From Silvania hatchlandensis (GTDB lineage: Bacteria; Pseudomonadota; Gammaproteobacteria; Enterobacterales; Enterobacteriaceae), in the NCBI RefSeq assembly GCF_025564065.1, contig NZ_JAMGZK010000046.1:1-64000 (forward strand): 64,000 nt of DNA. The letters run 5' to 3'. The notes under the pieces are model-generated. The model was not told the DNA's origin and ran no database searches. It saw only the letters and a program-made list of their open reading frames with translations. Numbering within the stretch: the stretch's first letter is position 1; every line of letters starts with the position of its first letter. This document shows positions 1 to 8,417 of this stretch, in pieces. The translations under genes were made by a program, and so were the position numbers.

Positions 1-148
1 CTCGCCCCGGCCTACAGGAAACGCTTCGGCGATTTTCAGCCGGACAAAGGTATCGCTGTAAGAGATTTATTCTCTTGTCGTTATTCCGTTGCTTTAAGAT
101 TAAAAATTACTGGGGATTCGTCAGCCCCTAGGGAGAGGGCGCAAACAA

Positions 149-182
149 AAAACGGTAACCTTCGGGTTACCGTTTTGCTTTT
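149..182 (-). terminator. Terminator downstream of yegS
   Basis: A perfect 12-bp stem (149-160 with 165-176) encloses a TTCG tetraloop. On the reverse strand the stem runs into a T-rich tract (TTTTTTGTTTG), which suits termination of yegS, whose stop is at 205. The stem is symmetrical and ends in TTTTGCTTTT on the forward strand, so it may also stop transcription arriving from the left edge of the window. Confidence 0.85.
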
Positions 183-204
183 ACCTCGCCACCCGGCAAC
201 AATG

Positions 205-1104
205 TCAGCGCAGAAGGGGGCAATCCGGCGGCAGCCGACAGCGCAGCGCCCCCGGCAGCAGCGCGATGCGGAAATGCTCCCCGCTTAACGGCTCACCGTC
301 GAGGTTAAAGGTCATGCCGTGCGGGGCCGTGATGTCAAACCACGCCGACTGGCCGTCAACAATGTTCGGGCTCTCTTCCGGTTTGGTCAGCGTGGTCAGC
401 AGGGCGGGCAGCAGCTCGTCGCCGGTGAAAATACGCAGCTCGAGCTGACCGTCGTTGATCAGCGCATTCGGACACAGCTGTTGTCCACCTCCCGCCTGGC
501 GGCCATTGCCGATCCCAATCACCAGCGCATTACCCTGCCAGTGAAACGCTTCCCCGGTTATTTCGCACTGATCCGGCTTCAGGGTATCTAAGCGCACCAG
601 TCCGTGGATCAGGTAAGAAACCCCCCCGAGCGCGGCTTTGAGTTTTTCCGGGGTTTCGCTGGTGATCCGCGTGCCAAACCCACCGGTCGCCATATTGATA
701 AAGCAGGTTTCATCGTTGACCCGGGCGATGTCCACCGCCGTCGCTTTACCGACAATCGCCAGCTGGAGCGCATTATCCAGACTTTCGGGGATCCCGGCGC
801 TGGTGGCAAAATCGTTGGCGGTGCCGAGCGGTAGAATGCCCAGCGCCGGACGGTTGGCGTCGGGCAGGGCGATCAGCGCCGTCGCTACCTCATTGATGGT
901 GCCATCGCCGCCGCCCGCAATCACGGTCTCCACGCCCAGGGCGTGGGCCTCGTCGATATAGCGCGCCGCATCGCCTTTTTCCCAGGTTACCCGCACGTGA
1001 ATGGCCACACCTTCCTCGCGCAGCAGAGAGACAGCCTGACGAAGCAGTTCGTCCCCGGCGCTTTTACCGTTGAGAATTAATAAACTTGCCGGATAGTTGG
1101 CCAT
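205..1104 (-). CDS. yegS: YegS lipid kinase
   Basis: This is a diacylglycerol-kinase-family lipid kinase of 299 residues, the same length as E. coli YegS, which phosphorylates phosphatidylglycerol in vitro. The nucleotide-binding signature [10 protein letters not shown] is near residue 65 and the segment LGTANDFA near residue 95; the C-terminal ending [11 protein letters not shown] matches the E. coli protein. The frame stays open upstream to 1248, but the ATG at 1104 is chosen because AAGGAG lies 8-9 bases before it and the protein then begins as [13 protein letters not shown], like its E. coli relative. It is a single-gene unit with its own terminator. Its physiological substrate is uncertain even in E. 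coli. Confidence 0.95.
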   Translation of the reverse strand: MANYPASLLILNGKSAGDELLRQAVSLLREEGVAIHVRVTWEKGDAARYIDEAHALGVETVIAGGGDGTINEVATALIALPDANRPALGILPLGTANDFATSAGIPESLDNALQLAIVGKATAVDIARVNDETCFINMATGGFGTRITSETPEKLKAALGGVSYLIHGLVRLDTLKPDQCEITGEAFHWQGNALVIGIGNGRQAGGGQQLCPNALINDGQLELRIFTGDELLPALLTTLTKPEESPNIVDGQSAWFDITAPHGMTFNLDGEPLSGEHFRIALLPGALRCRLPPDCPLLR

Positions 1105-1353
1105 TCTCGTTACTCCTTTTGAATTAACAAGAAGTGTAGAGCAGAGCGGGAAAAGGGAGCCAGGAAGAAGATGAAAGGCACAAAAAAAATTAGCCTGGGT
1201 AAGGGAGATTACACAGGCTAAGGAGGTGGTTCCTGGTACAGCTAGCATTTATGGGTTATGTTTTTCAGCGTTTTCAATAATAACCGTATTGAACGCAGCG
1301 GTATGTGATCGAATTCTAAGAATTATCTCATGCCCGGAAAATAACCCCTGAAA

Positions 1354-2715
1354 TTATTTAGCGTGCGGGTTTCGGGTATTTTCGCCGCTGAAGTTACGCA
1401 TCAGCAGCGCATAATCCAGCGCGATATCTGCCGGTACCGGCAGCCACACTTTATGACCGTCTCCCGGCGCAACGGACACCGCTTCACCTTTACCGTTCTG
1501 CATATGTTCCAGCGTAAAGTTGATGTTGCCCTGCGGGGTCATCAGCTCCAGGCTATTGCCGACGAGGAATTTGTTTTTGACCGCCACTTCCGCGAGGTCG
1601 CCTTTGCGCTCGCCGGTGAAGTCACCGACAAACTGTTGACGCTCTGAAATCGAGTGGCCGTAGTCGTAGTTCTGGTAGTCATCGTGGGTGTGACGACGCA
1701 GGAAGCCCTCGGTATAACCGCGATGGGCCAGCCCTTCCAGCGTGGTGAGCAGGTTCTCGTCAAAGGGTTTACCCGCTGCCGCATCGTCGATCGCTTTGCG
1801 ATACACCTGAGCGGTACGCGCGCAGTAGTAATAGGATTTGGTCCGGCCTTCGATCTTCAGCGAGTGGACGCCCATCTGGGTCAGGCGCTCAACGTGGGCG
1901 ATGGCGCGCAGGTCTTTGGAGTTCATGATATAGGTGCCGTGCTCGTCTTCGAACGCGGTCATGTACTCGCCAGGACGTTTGGCTTCTTCAATCATAAACA
2001 CGCTGTCGGTCGGGGCGCCTTCGCCCAGCGTCGGCTCGACGGTTTTTACCGGGATCGGCTCGTGCTTATGCACGATGTTGCCCACGTCGTCCTCTTTCCC
2101 TTCCTGAACTTTGTATTCCCAGCGGCAGGCGTTGGTGCAGGTGCCCTGGTTAGGATCGCGTTTGTTGATGTAGCCGGACAGCAGGCAGCGGCCGGAGTAG
2201 GCCATGCACAGCGCGCCGTGAACAAAAATCTCCAGCTCCATTTCCGGTACCTGGGTGCGGATCTCTTCGATCTCTTCCAGCGACAGCTCGCGGGACAGGA
2301 TCACGCGGGTCAGGCCCATTTGCTTCCAGAACTTCACCGTCGCCCAGTTAACCGCATTCGCCTGCACGGAGAGGTGAATATCCATCTCCGGGAAGTTCTC
2401 GCGCACCAGCATGATCAAACCCGGGTCGGACATAATCAACGCATCCGGCCCCATCTCAACGACCGGTTTCAGGTCACGGATAAAGGTTTTCAGCTTGGCG
2501 TTGTGCGGCGCAATGTTGACGACCACGTAGAATTTTTTCCCCTGGGCGTGGGCTTCGTTGATGCCGAGCTGCAGGTTTTCGTGATTGAATTCATTGTTAC
2601 GCACGCGCAGAGAGTAGCGTGGCTGGCCCGCATAGACGGCATCGGCACCATAGGCGAAAGCGTAACGCATATTCTGCAGCGTTCCCGCCGGGGAAAGGAG
2701 TTCTGGTTTAAACAT
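1354..2715 (-). CDS. trhP: TrhP (YegQ), tRNA 5-hydroxyuridine synthesis protein
   Basis: This 453-residue U32-family protein is needed for prephenate-dependent hydroxylation of U34 in a set of tRNAs, the first step towards cmo5U wobble bases; it was formerly annotated as a peptidase. The N-terminus MFKPELLSPAGT and the U32 signature near residues 165-180 are clear. Cysteines at 170, 177, 193 and 197 are placed as in the iron-sulfur-binding U32 proteins. It is transcribed towards yegS, with 249 bp between them that hold no gene. Upstream is the ariR end of the blue-light module, whereas in E. coli the neighbour is yegP. The role is taken from the family. Confidence 0.95.
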   Translation of the reverse strand: MFKPELLSPAGTLQNMRYAFAYGADAVYAGQPRYSLRVRNNEFNHENLQLGINEAHAQGKKFYVVVNIAPHNAKLKTFIRDLKPVVEMGPDALIMSDPGLIMLVRENFPEMDIHLSVQANAVNWATVKFWKQMGLTRVILSRELSLEEIEEIRTQVPEMELEIFVHGALCMAYSGRCLLSGYINKRDPNQGTCTNACRWEYKVQEGKEDDVGNIVHKHEPIPVKTVEPTLGEGAPTDSVFMIEEAKRPGEYMTAFEDEHGTYIMNSKDLRAIAHVERLTQMGVHSLKIEGRTKSYYYCARTAQVYRKAIDDAAAGKPFDENLLTTLEGLAHRGYTEGFLRRHTHDDYQNYDYGHSISERQQFVGDFTGERKGDLAEVAVKNKFLVGNSLELMTPQGNINFTLEHMQNGKGEAVSVAPGDGHKVWLPVPADIALDYALLMRNFSGENTRNPHAK

Positions 2716-2836
2716 GTTTGTTCTCGTTCTGATGACAGGTCAGATGCGCCACACCAGAGTGTGCGCCGGGAGGAGATCCCATACTTTAAGGGCGGGCATT
2801 GTAGCGCTGTGGGGCAGGGAGGTAAACCATTTAACG

Positions 2837-2870
2837 AAACGCCGACGGCAGGACAGTGCCGTCAGCGTTT
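2837..2870 (-). terminator. Terminator of the ycgZ-ymgA-ariR operon
   Basis: The stem AAACGC-C-GACGGCA (2837-2850) pairs with TGCCGTC-A-GCGTTT (2857-2870) around a 6-base loop, with one mismatch. Read on the reverse strand it follows the ariR stop at 2888 closely and ends in GCGTTTCGTT, a moderate T-tract. It would separate this operon from trhP. Confidence 0.6.
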
Positions 2871-2887
2871 AATTAAATGAAGGGCGC

Positions 2888-3166
2888 TCAGAGGTCATCC
2901 AGGGTGTGATCGACAATAATTTCCAGCGTCTTGCGAATGATATCGGCTTTGACAACGTCGCGGGTGGACTCAATTTCATGAATAAGGCGCAAGATGATCG
3001 CTTTATTGGTCAGCGGCTCATTCGCATCCGCAATAGCGGCAACAACGGAATGATACAGCGCTGATTCGTCAGCCAGTAAACCCGCAGCATTACGAAAATA
3101 ATTGGACAGCACAGGGTTTGGCAGTGGTTGATAAAAATCATTATTCTGGAGCATAGCCTGGCTCAT
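2888..3166 (-). CDS. ariR: AriR/YmgB-like small regulator of Rcs-dependent biofilm and acid response
   Basis: This 92-residue protein belongs to the YmgB (biofilm development) family. The segment LTNKAIILRLIHEIESTRDV followed by the KADIIRKTLEI block is nearly the same as in E. coli AriR (88 residues), and the protein ends in DDL where E. coli has DDM. Family members are small all-helical dimers. In E. coli the gene is repressed by BluR, affects acid resistance and biofilm, and signals into the Rcs phosphorelay. It is the last gene of a three-gene operon; no ymgC follows, although E. coli has one. An internal ATG at codon 5 is an alternative start. Confidence 0.9.
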   Translation of the reverse strand: MSQAMLQNNDFYQPLPNPVLSNYFRNAAGLLADESALYHSVVAAIADANEPLTNKAIILRLIHEIESTRDVVKADIIRKTLEIIVDHTLDDL

Positions 3167-3204
3167 AGGATCACACCGATTAGTTAATGGCTGAATAATT
3201 GCAG

Positions 3205-3522
3205 TCAGTGTTTTTTACTGCTGCGCGATTGCTGGCTTGTGCCAAACAAGGGATACACGTTGCTGCTGTTCAGACCGTCCTTGTCCCCTGCCTGCTGCTC
3301 ACTTTTGACGTTGCGCGAAGGCGCACCGTTACTGTCACTGGAGATTTCCAGGATTATTTGTGCCAGTACGCTGCGTCTTTCATCATCTCGCTCTGCAGCG
3401 AGCATTGCGCTCAGCCTCTCCAGCAATCCTTTAATGCTGATCGGCCCCTTTTCCTGGAGCAGAGAAAGGGTGGCTTCGCCAATAAGTTCGTCAGTCAGTC
3501 TTTCATGTTCACTTCTGTTCAT
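3205..3522 (-). CDS. ymgA: YmgA-like small protein linked to Rcs signalling
   Basis: This 105-residue member of the YmgA/YmgB family resembles E. coli YmgA (about 90 residues) at HERLTDELIGEATLSLL and in a serine/asparagine-rich segment (SSDSNGAPSRN). The first 65 residues are probably helical. The last 40 are polar, low in complexity and likely disordered, and longer than in E. coli. In E. coli, YmgA is produced when BluR is released and stimulates RcsC/D-dependent capsule genes. It lies 38 bp upstream of ariR and 137 bp downstream of ycgZ, same strand. Family assignment is fairly secure; the exact activity is not. Confidence 0.8.
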   Translation of the reverse strand: MNRSEHERLTDELIGEATLSLLQEKGPISIKGLLERLSAMLAAERDDERRSVLAQIILEISSDSNGAPSRNVKSEQQAGDKDGLNSSNVYPLFGTSQQSRSSKKH

Positions 3523-3659
3523 AACTACGTCTCTGTTGCCACATCTTCCAGCAAAGGGAAACGCGGCATGATGTCAGTTTTGAGAGCAGTATAAGAAAAC
3601 TGCTTGCAAGAAAAAACCGACGAAAAGCAAGGTAATTAGCGGCTGCAGGCGTCCTTCTT

Positions 3660-3899
3660 TTAACGGTCAAACAGCAGGCCAATCAGCGTTTGGTAGCGAC
3701 TCTCCTCTCCCTTATCCAATGCCTGGTCCATGCGGGAAAGCAATTTAGTGCACAGCGACTTTCGGTTAAGGATTTTTCCCTCCCGAAGGATCTCCACTAC
3801 AATCTGTCCCAGCATCTCCTGCTGAGTAGGCTGGTTAGCTTTCGTAAAGTATTGAGTAATGGCATTGGCTGTATTCGGTAGATACCCGTTCTCGCGCAT
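3660..3899 (-). CDS. ycgZ: YcgZ two-component-system connector-like protein
   Basis: This 79-residue protein matches E. coli YcgZ (78 residues): ANAITQYFTKANQPTQQEML, the RKSLC(T/A)KLL segment and the ending LIGLLF align without gaps. It is the first gene of ycgZ-ymgA-ariR. The ATG at 3899 is preceded by CAGGAG at good spacing. In E. coli the operon is induced by blue light at low temperature through BluF and BluR and lowers curli while raising colanic acid. Its upstream region carries the TGTACA inverted repeat expected for a MerR-type regulator. Confidence 0.88.
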   Translation of the reverse strand: MRENGYLPNTANAITQYFTKANQPTQQEMLGQIVVEILREGKILNRKSLCTKLLSRMDQALDKGEESRYQTLIGLLFDR

Positions 3900-3958
3900 A
3901 TGTCACTCCTGATGCTTTGTATTAGCTAATGTGTTAACGTGTTGTAAATTTATAAATA

Positions 3959-3979
3959 CTGTACACACTGGTTGTACAG
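3959..3979. promoter_or_regulatory. Candidate BluR operator between ycgZ and bluF
   Basis: This is a perfect inverted repeat, CTGTACA-N7-TGTACAG, in the 304-bp gap (3900-4203) between the divergent ycgZ and bluF genes. It lies about 60 bp upstream of the ycgZ start and, read in the ycgZ direction, just before an AT-rich TATTTATAAAT stretch that could serve as a -10 region. That suits a MerR-family regulator, which binds near the spacer of its promoter. TGTACA half-sites are known for the BluR relative MlrA; assignment to BluR is inferred. The rest of the gap holds the bluF promoter and a second TGTAC pair, and no gene. Confidence 0.6.
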
Positions 3980-3994
3980 GTTGACAGTTTATTT

Positions 3995-4023
3995 TTGATC
4001 ATTAAGTGCTATTGCATTATAAT
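3995..4023 (+). promoter_or_regulatory. Predicted sigma-70-type promoter of bluF
   Basis: TTGATC (3995-4000), a 17-bp spacer and a perfect TATAAT (4018-4023) point towards bluF, about 180 bp upstream of its start. The site lies just beyond the inverted repeat at 3959-3979, so one operator could influence both divergent promoters. No experimental start site is available. Confidence 0.5.
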
Positions 4024-4067
4024 CAAAAGCTTAAAGTTGTATTTTGCTGCGGGGCAGGCAGGAAATA

Positions 4068-4083
4068 TTGTACATTGTGTACG
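4068..4083. promoter_or_regulatory. Second TGTAC pair upstream of bluF
   Basis: TTGTACA (4068-4074) is followed after three bases by TGTACG (4078-4083). It lies in the predicted bluF leader. It resembles the half-sites at 3959-3979 but has a much tighter spacing, so it may be an auxiliary site or chance. Confidence 0.3.
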
Positions 4084-4203
4084 GTTTTTGCGCGTTAAAG
4101 TGTTAAACAGTACCGCACAAAATCCCGTGATAAAGGATATCAAGAGATATATCCAACCATTTGATACTGTGGCGTTTCATTCACTTCCTCTATTGGAAAT
4201 CTT

Positions 4204-5424
4204 ATGCTCACTACCATTATTTACCGTAGTCACTTACGTGACCACGTACCGGTTACCGTGCTGGAAGACATGGTTGTTGCAGCTAATGAGAAGAACAGCA
4301 AAGCCGGCGTCAGCGGCATTTTGCTGTTCAACGGCAAGCTGTTTTTTCAGCTGCTTGAGGGACCCGATGAGAGCGTGAGGGCTATCTACCAGACGATTTG
4401 CGCAGATGAGCGTCACCACAACGTGGTCGAACTGCTGTGTGATTATTCCCCTGCGCGGCGTTTCGGTAAGACTGGCATGGAGCTGTTTGATTTACGGACC
4501 TACGATCGTCGCGAGGTGCTGCAAACGGTGATGGATAAAGGAACCACCCGGTTCCAGCTTATCTATAACGACCGGGCGCTGCAGTTTTTCAGGACCTTTG
4601 TCGAAGAGAGTGAAATCGAGAACTACTTCGAAATCCCACCGGCAGACTACTGGGAGTTTATCCCCGATACCTCTGACGCCAGCGTGCGAACGCTGCATAC
4701 GCGCTATAGCGAGACGTGCAGCTTTGCCTTTCAGCCGATTATTGACCCTATGGCCCGTGAGCGGGTCACGCTGGAAGCGCTGATCCGCACGCCGAGCGGG
4801 GAGCCTGCCCAGCGCTGGTTTGAAGGGCTGCAGGGGGATGAAATCTACGCAGCAGATCTCAAAAGCAAAAGCGTGGCCTTTGCAATGGCCAGTGCGCTGG
4901 GGCTGGGTGAGCAGAGCCTGTCGGTCAACCTGCTGCCGATGACGTTGGTCAACGTGCCTGATGCGGTCAACTATCTGCTGCAGGAAATTGCCGCCAACGG
5001 GCTGGTGCCCGAGCAGATCGTGGTGGAGTTTACCGAGAACGAAGTGATCTCGCGTCTGGATGATTTCACCGGCAGCGTGCGCGAGCTTAAAGCGGCCGGG
5101 ATCGGTGTGGCTATCGACCACTTCGGCGGCGGTTTTGGCGGTCTTTTGCTGCTGGCCCAGTTCCAGCCGGACCGGATTAAGATTAACCGTGACCTGATCC
5201 GCGATATTCACAAAAGTGGCCCGCGTCAGGCCATCGTACTGGCTATCATCAAATGTTGTACAACACTGGAAATACTGATCTCTGCGGTCGGTATTGAGAA
5301 GGCGGAAGAGTGGATGTGGCTCGAATCTGCCGGTGTTTCACAGTTCCAGGGGCACCTGTTTGCCCGTCCGGAACTCGCTGGGATCCCCGCTATCGCGTGG
5401 CCTGAGCGGACAGAGGACATTTAA
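4204..5424 (+). CDS. bluF: BluF blue-light sensor with BLUF and degenerate EAL domains
   Basis: This 406-residue protein has an N-terminal BLUF flavin-binding domain (residues 1-95) and a C-terminal EAL-like domain (about 170-400). The key BLUF residues Tyr7, Asn31 and Gln49 are present. In E. coli, BluF binds FAD, does not degrade c-di-GMP, and in blue light contacts the repressor BluR and removes it from DNA. Here an EALIR motif stands at 191-195, where E. coli BluF has a broken one, and SVNLLP and VVEFTE are also present. However, the DDFGTG motif reads DHFGGG and the late AEGVE motif reads AVGIE, so phosphodiesterase activity is doubtful. bluR follows 114 bp downstream. Confidence 0.95.
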   Translation: MLTTIIYRSHLRDHVPVTVLEDMVVAANEKNSKAGVSGILLFNGKLFFQLLEGPDESVRAIYQTICADERHHNVVELLCDYSPARRFGKTGMELFDLRTYDRREVLQTVMDKGTTRFQLIYNDRALQFFRTFVEESEIENYFEIPPADYWEFIPDTSDASVRTLHTRYSETCSFAFQPIIDPMARERVTLEALIRTPSGEPAQRWFEGLQGDEIYAADLKSKSVAFAMASALGLGEQSLSVNLLPMTLVNVPDAVNYLLQEIAANGLVPEQIVVEFTENEVISRLDDFTGSVRELKAAGIGVAIDHFGGGFGGLLLLAQFQPDRIKINRDLIRDIHKSGPRQAIVLAIIKCCTTLEILISAVGIEKAEEWMWLESAGVSQFQGHLFARPELAGIPAIAWPERTEDI

Positions 5425-5457
5425 GCAATAGTCTCACCGGGTAGTGATACAATTTTG

Positions 5458-5482
5458 TTGTACACTATTACAGGTTGTACAG
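5458..5482. promoter_or_regulatory. TGTACA pair upstream of bluR
   Basis: TTGTACA (5458-5464) and TGTACAG (5476-5482) flank an 11-bp spacer in the 114-bp gap between bluF and bluR. The arrangement resembles the published MlrA site with its 12-bp spacer more than the N7 repeat at 3959. It suggests BluR autoregulation or cross-regulation by MlrA; both are inferences. Confidence 0.45.
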
Positions 5483-5538
5483 CCTGGTGAGATTCGTTAC
5501 TTTGAATACAGAATATATCGATTAAGCAGGGAGAATCG

Positions 5539-6282
5539 ATGGCCTTTTACAGTATTGGCGATGTTGCAGAACGATGTGGCATAAACCCCGTCACTCTGCG
5601 GGCATGGCAGCGCCGGTATGGGTTGCTTAAGCCGCAGCGCAGCGAAGGCGGACATCGACAGTTTGACGACGACGACCTTCTGCGCATTGCCGAGATCCAA
5701 CGCTGGATCGAACGTGGTGTGCCGGTCGGGAAGGTGAAAGCGCTTCTCGATCAGGGAAAAGCGCCGGAGCCGGGAGACTGGTCTGCGCTGCAGGAAGAGA
5801 TGATTGGGACCTTGCGCCAGGTGAGTCCTGCGAAACTGCGTGCCAAAATTGCGGCGTTCTGTGCGCTCCATCCCGTGGATATCCTGATCGACAACGTCTT
5901 TGAGCCCCTGCGGAACACCCTGAGTCTCGATCGCGATACCGCGCGCGCCATGCGCAGCCTGCTGGATGGCATTCTGATCGAGCAAGCGGTGTCGAGCCTG
6001 ATGGAAGCGCGCATCAAAGCGGGCAGAGATGCATTACTGATCGGCTGGGGAATTGACGATCGCACCGGTCTGTGGCTGGAGGCGTGGCGTTTATCCCAGC
6101 GCGGCTGGCGGATTGATGTGTTTGCCGAACCGCTTGAGTTACCCCATCCGGAGTTCTTCCCGGGGCAGCAAATGCTGGTCTGGGCGGGGCCGGCAATTTC
6201 GCCGGAACAGCTCCAGCAGCTGGAGCACTGGCAAAAGCAGGGTTATGCCATCAGGGCATACGGGGCGGCAAACGCCGCCTGA
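5539..6282 (+). CDS. bluR: BluR, MerR-like repressor of ycgZ-ymgA-ariR
   Basis: This 247-residue MerR-family regulator has a winged helix-turn-helix at residues 1-70 that is almost identical to E. coli BluR (MAFYSIGDVAERCGINPVTL, then RAWQRRYGLLKPQRSEGGH). The C-terminal 170 residues are a cobalamin-binding-like fold without an obvious B12-ligand DxHxxG motif, as in E. coli BluR and MlrA. AGGGAG precedes the ATG. It represses the small-protein operon until lit BluF binds it. Its stop lies only 9 bp from the stop of the convergent baeR, so the two genes must share a very compact termination region. Confidence 0.95.
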   Translation: MAFYSIGDVAERCGINPVTLRAWQRRYGLLKPQRSEGGHRQFDDDDLLRIAEIQRWIERGVPVGKVKALLDQGKAPEPGDWSALQEEMIGTLRQVSPAKLRAKIAAFCALHPVDILIDNVFEPLRNTLSLDRDTARAMRSLLDGILIEQAVSSLMEARIKAGRDALLIGWGIDDRTGLWLEAWRLSQRGWRIDVFAEPLELPHPEFFPGQQMLVWAGPAISPEQLQQLEHWQKQGYAIRAYGAANAA

Positions 6283-6291
6283 TTGTTTACC

Positions 6292-7017
6292 TCACTGACC
6301 CATCCGGCACGCATCTGCTTCCCAGCGATATCCCACCCCGTACACCGCGCGAATAAACGACTGATCGGCGTCGAGCGCTTCCAGCTTGCGGCGCAGGTTT
6401 TTAATGTGGCTGTCGATGGTGCGGTCGGTCACTACCCGGTAATCGTCGTAAAGCTGGTTCAGCAGTTGCTCGCGGGAGAACACTTTTCCCGGCTCGTGCG
6501 ACAAGGTTTTCAGCAGACGAAACTCCGCCGGGGTTAAATCCAGCATCTTACTGCGCCAGCTCGCCTGGAAGCGGCCTTCATCGATAATCAGCGGACTTTC
6601 GGCATCCAGCGCCTGCAGTTCACGCTTGGGCTTGCAGCGGCGCAGAATGGTTTTCACCCGGGCCACCACTTCACGCGGGCTGTAGGGTTTGCAGATGTAA
6701 TCATCAGCCCCAATCTCGAGCCCCAGCAGGCGGTCGATCTCTTCGATTTTGGCGGTCACCATCACAATCGGCACTTCCGAGAAACGGCGGATCTCGCGAC
6801 ACAGGGTCAGGCCATCGGTGCCGGGCAGCATCAGGTCCAGCAGGATCAGATCCGGCGGCGTCTGGCGCACGTACGCCAGCACTTTATCGCCGTGGCTGAT
6901 AAGCGACGGGGCATAGCTTGCCGCCCGCAGATAGTCGATCAGGAGCTGCCCCAGCTTCGGTTCGTCCTCGACGATCAGAATTCGGGGGGTGTTTTCGTCA
7001 ATCGGTAAATCAGTCAT
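6292..7017 (-). CDS. baeR: BaeR response regulator of envelope stress
   Basis: This 241-residue OmpR-family regulator has a receiver domain (about 10-125) with the acidic pair VEDEP and phospho-acceptor Asp61 in LLDLMLP, and a C-terminal winged-helix domain (about 140-235). It is nearly identical to E. coli BaeR. Phosphorylated by BaeS, it activates mdtABCD, spy and acrD in response to indole, flavonoids, metals and other envelope stresses. Its ATG overlaps the baeS stop by 4 bp. It is the last gene of the six-gene operon. Confidence 0.97.
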   Translation of the reverse strand: MTDLPIDENTPRILIVEDEPKLGQLLIDYLRAASYAPSLISHGDKVLAYVRQTPPDLILLDLMLPGTDGLTLCREIRRFSEVPIVMVTAKIEEIDRLLGLEIGADDYICKPYSPREVVARVKTILRRCKPKRELQALDAESPLIIDEGRFQASWRSKMLDLTPAEFRLLKTLSHEPGKVFSREQLLNQLYDDYRVVTDRTIDSHIKNLRRKLEALDADQSFIRAVYGVGYRWEADACRMGQ

Positions 7018-8417
7018 GCTTCTCTCGATAAATCGCGTTCCAGCGGTAGCTCTACTGTAATGCTAACCCCGCCAAAAGGCGAATGGGCGGCGCGGATCGT
7101 CCCGCCGTGGGCTTCAACAATGTTGACACAAATCGCCAGCCCCAGCCCGGAGCCGCCGCTGGCGCGGTTACGGGAACCTTCGGTGCGGTAAAAGCGCTCA
7201 AAGAGCTTCGTTAGCTGTTCATCGGTGACGCCCGGGGCGGTGTCGGCAAAGGTCAGGGCAAAACGCTGATCTTCGCATCTGCCGGAGATGCGCAGCGCAC
7301 CCCCCGGGTCGGTATAGCGCAGGCAGTTTTCCAGTAGATTATTGAACAGCTGCATCAGCCGGTCCCGATCGCCAAAAATCACGGCATTCTCCGGCAGCGA
7401 CAGCTCAATGCGCAGATCCCGGCTGGCGAAGCGATCGCGGAAGGCGCCGCTGGCGACCTCCAGAATGTTGATCACGTCGACCGGCGCTTTTTGGTAGGCC
7501 AGCGCCCCCTCGTCGGACATCGAAAGCTGGTGCAGATCGTTGACCAGCTTGGTCAGGGTGCCAACTTCGGCCTGCAACGAAGTGACCGATTCGGGGGTGA
7601 ATTTGCGGACCCCGTCCTGGATCGCCTCCAGCTCGCCGCGCAGCACCGCCAGTGGGGTGCGCAGCTCGTGGGAGATATCCGCCATAAAATCCCGGCGCAT
7701 CTGCTGGTTCTTCTCCAGGGTGCTGGCGAGCTGGTTAAAGTCCTGCGCCAGCTTGCCCAGCTCGTCCTGGCTACGGGTATCCACCCGGGTCGAGAAATTG
7801 CCCGCCGCCAGCTGGTGGGTGCCGTCCACCAGCCGTTTGACCGGGGCCAACAGCCCGCGCGCCAGCGGGAAGGTGGCCAGCGCCGCCAGCAGGGTGGAGA
7901 GGGCGACGATCAACCAGCTGGTCTGGCGCTGCTGGCGGTCAAAGTTGATGTCGGTATTGCGCGTCAGTCGCTCAACCGGTGAAGCTATCACCCAGCCAAC
8001 CGCCTCGCCGTTCACCAGGATTGCCCGCTTTGAGCCGTCTTCAGGTACCGGGGCGCGTGGGCCAACCAGCACGCGCTTCTGCTGGTCGACAACCCAGAAC
8101 TGGGTACGCCAGCCGTGTGGCGGCATGCCCGCGCCGGGACGATCGTCGTCAGTGTCGTGCTCCAGCGAGCGCAGGATCTGGAAGACAAAGCGGTCATTGT
8201 TGCGTAAAAAATGCCAGTTGCCGTGCAGGGCATACTGCTCACCCAGCGCGTCGCTTAGCCCCTGTAGCCGCTGCTCGTTGCCGTGCTTAATGTAGTCAAT
8301 AAACCCGCGCTCAAAGCTGACCCGCACCGCCCAGTGCATGGTGACCAGCAGGACGATACAGGTGGCAAAAATAGCCAGAAAAAGCTTACCGGTAATGCCG
8401 GGACGCCAGAACTTCAT
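7014..8417 (-). CDS. baeS: BaeS sensor histidine kinase
   Basis: This 467-residue inner-membrane kinase has a transmembrane helix near residues 12-32, a periplasmic sensor region of about 130 residues, a second helix near 167-187, a HAMP domain (about 185-240), the phospho-acceptor His250 in [10 protein letters not shown], and an HATPase domain whose G-boxes include GSGLGLAI. Length matches E. coli BaeS. It responds to envelope damage and phosphorylates BaeR. It overlaps mdtD upstream and baeR downstream by 4 bp each, which implies translational coupling. Confidence 0.97.
   Translation of the reverse strand: MKFWRPGITGKLFLAIFATCIVLLVTMHWAVRVSFERGFIDYIKHGNEQRLQGLSDALGEQYALHGNWHFLRNNDRFVFQILRSLEHDTDDDRPGAGMPPHGWRTQFWVVDQQKRVLVGPRAPVPEDGSKRAILVNGEAVGWVIASPVERLTRNTDINFDRQQRQTSWLIVALSTLLAALATFPLARGLLAPVKRLVDGTHQLAAGNFSTRVDTRSQDELGKLAQDFNQLASTLEKNQQMRRDFMADISHELRTPLAVLRGELEAIQDGVRKFTPESVTSLQAEVGTLTKLVNDLHQLSMSDEGALAYQKAPVDVINILEVASGAFRDRFASRDLRIELSLPENAVIFGDRDRLMQLFNNLLENCLRYTDPGGALRISGRCEDQRFALTFADTAPGVTDEQLTKLFERFYRTEGSRNRASGGSGLGLAICVNIVEAHGGTIRAAHSPFGGVSITVELPLERDLSREA

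Noticed and set aside
1-148. Possible gene end at the left edge (a forward frame reading YRKRFGDFQ and a reverse frame reading SDTFVRLKIAEAF).
   Set aside because: Neither frame has a supported start or stop: the forward one runs through the terminator and the reverse one has a stop just upstream and no start codon. The first bases (CCCCGGCCTACA) look more like the tail of a REP-type repeat. Too little sequence to decide.
205-1248. Longer yegS frame starting at 1248 (347 residues).
   Set aside because: The extra 48 residues have no counterpart in YegS, and the ATG at 1104 has a good ribosome-binding site.
1654-2880. Open frame of 408 residues antisense to trhP.
   Set aside because: It mirrors the codon pattern of the well-supported trhP gene and has no recognisable domain; such antisense frames are common in GC-rich enterobacterial genes.
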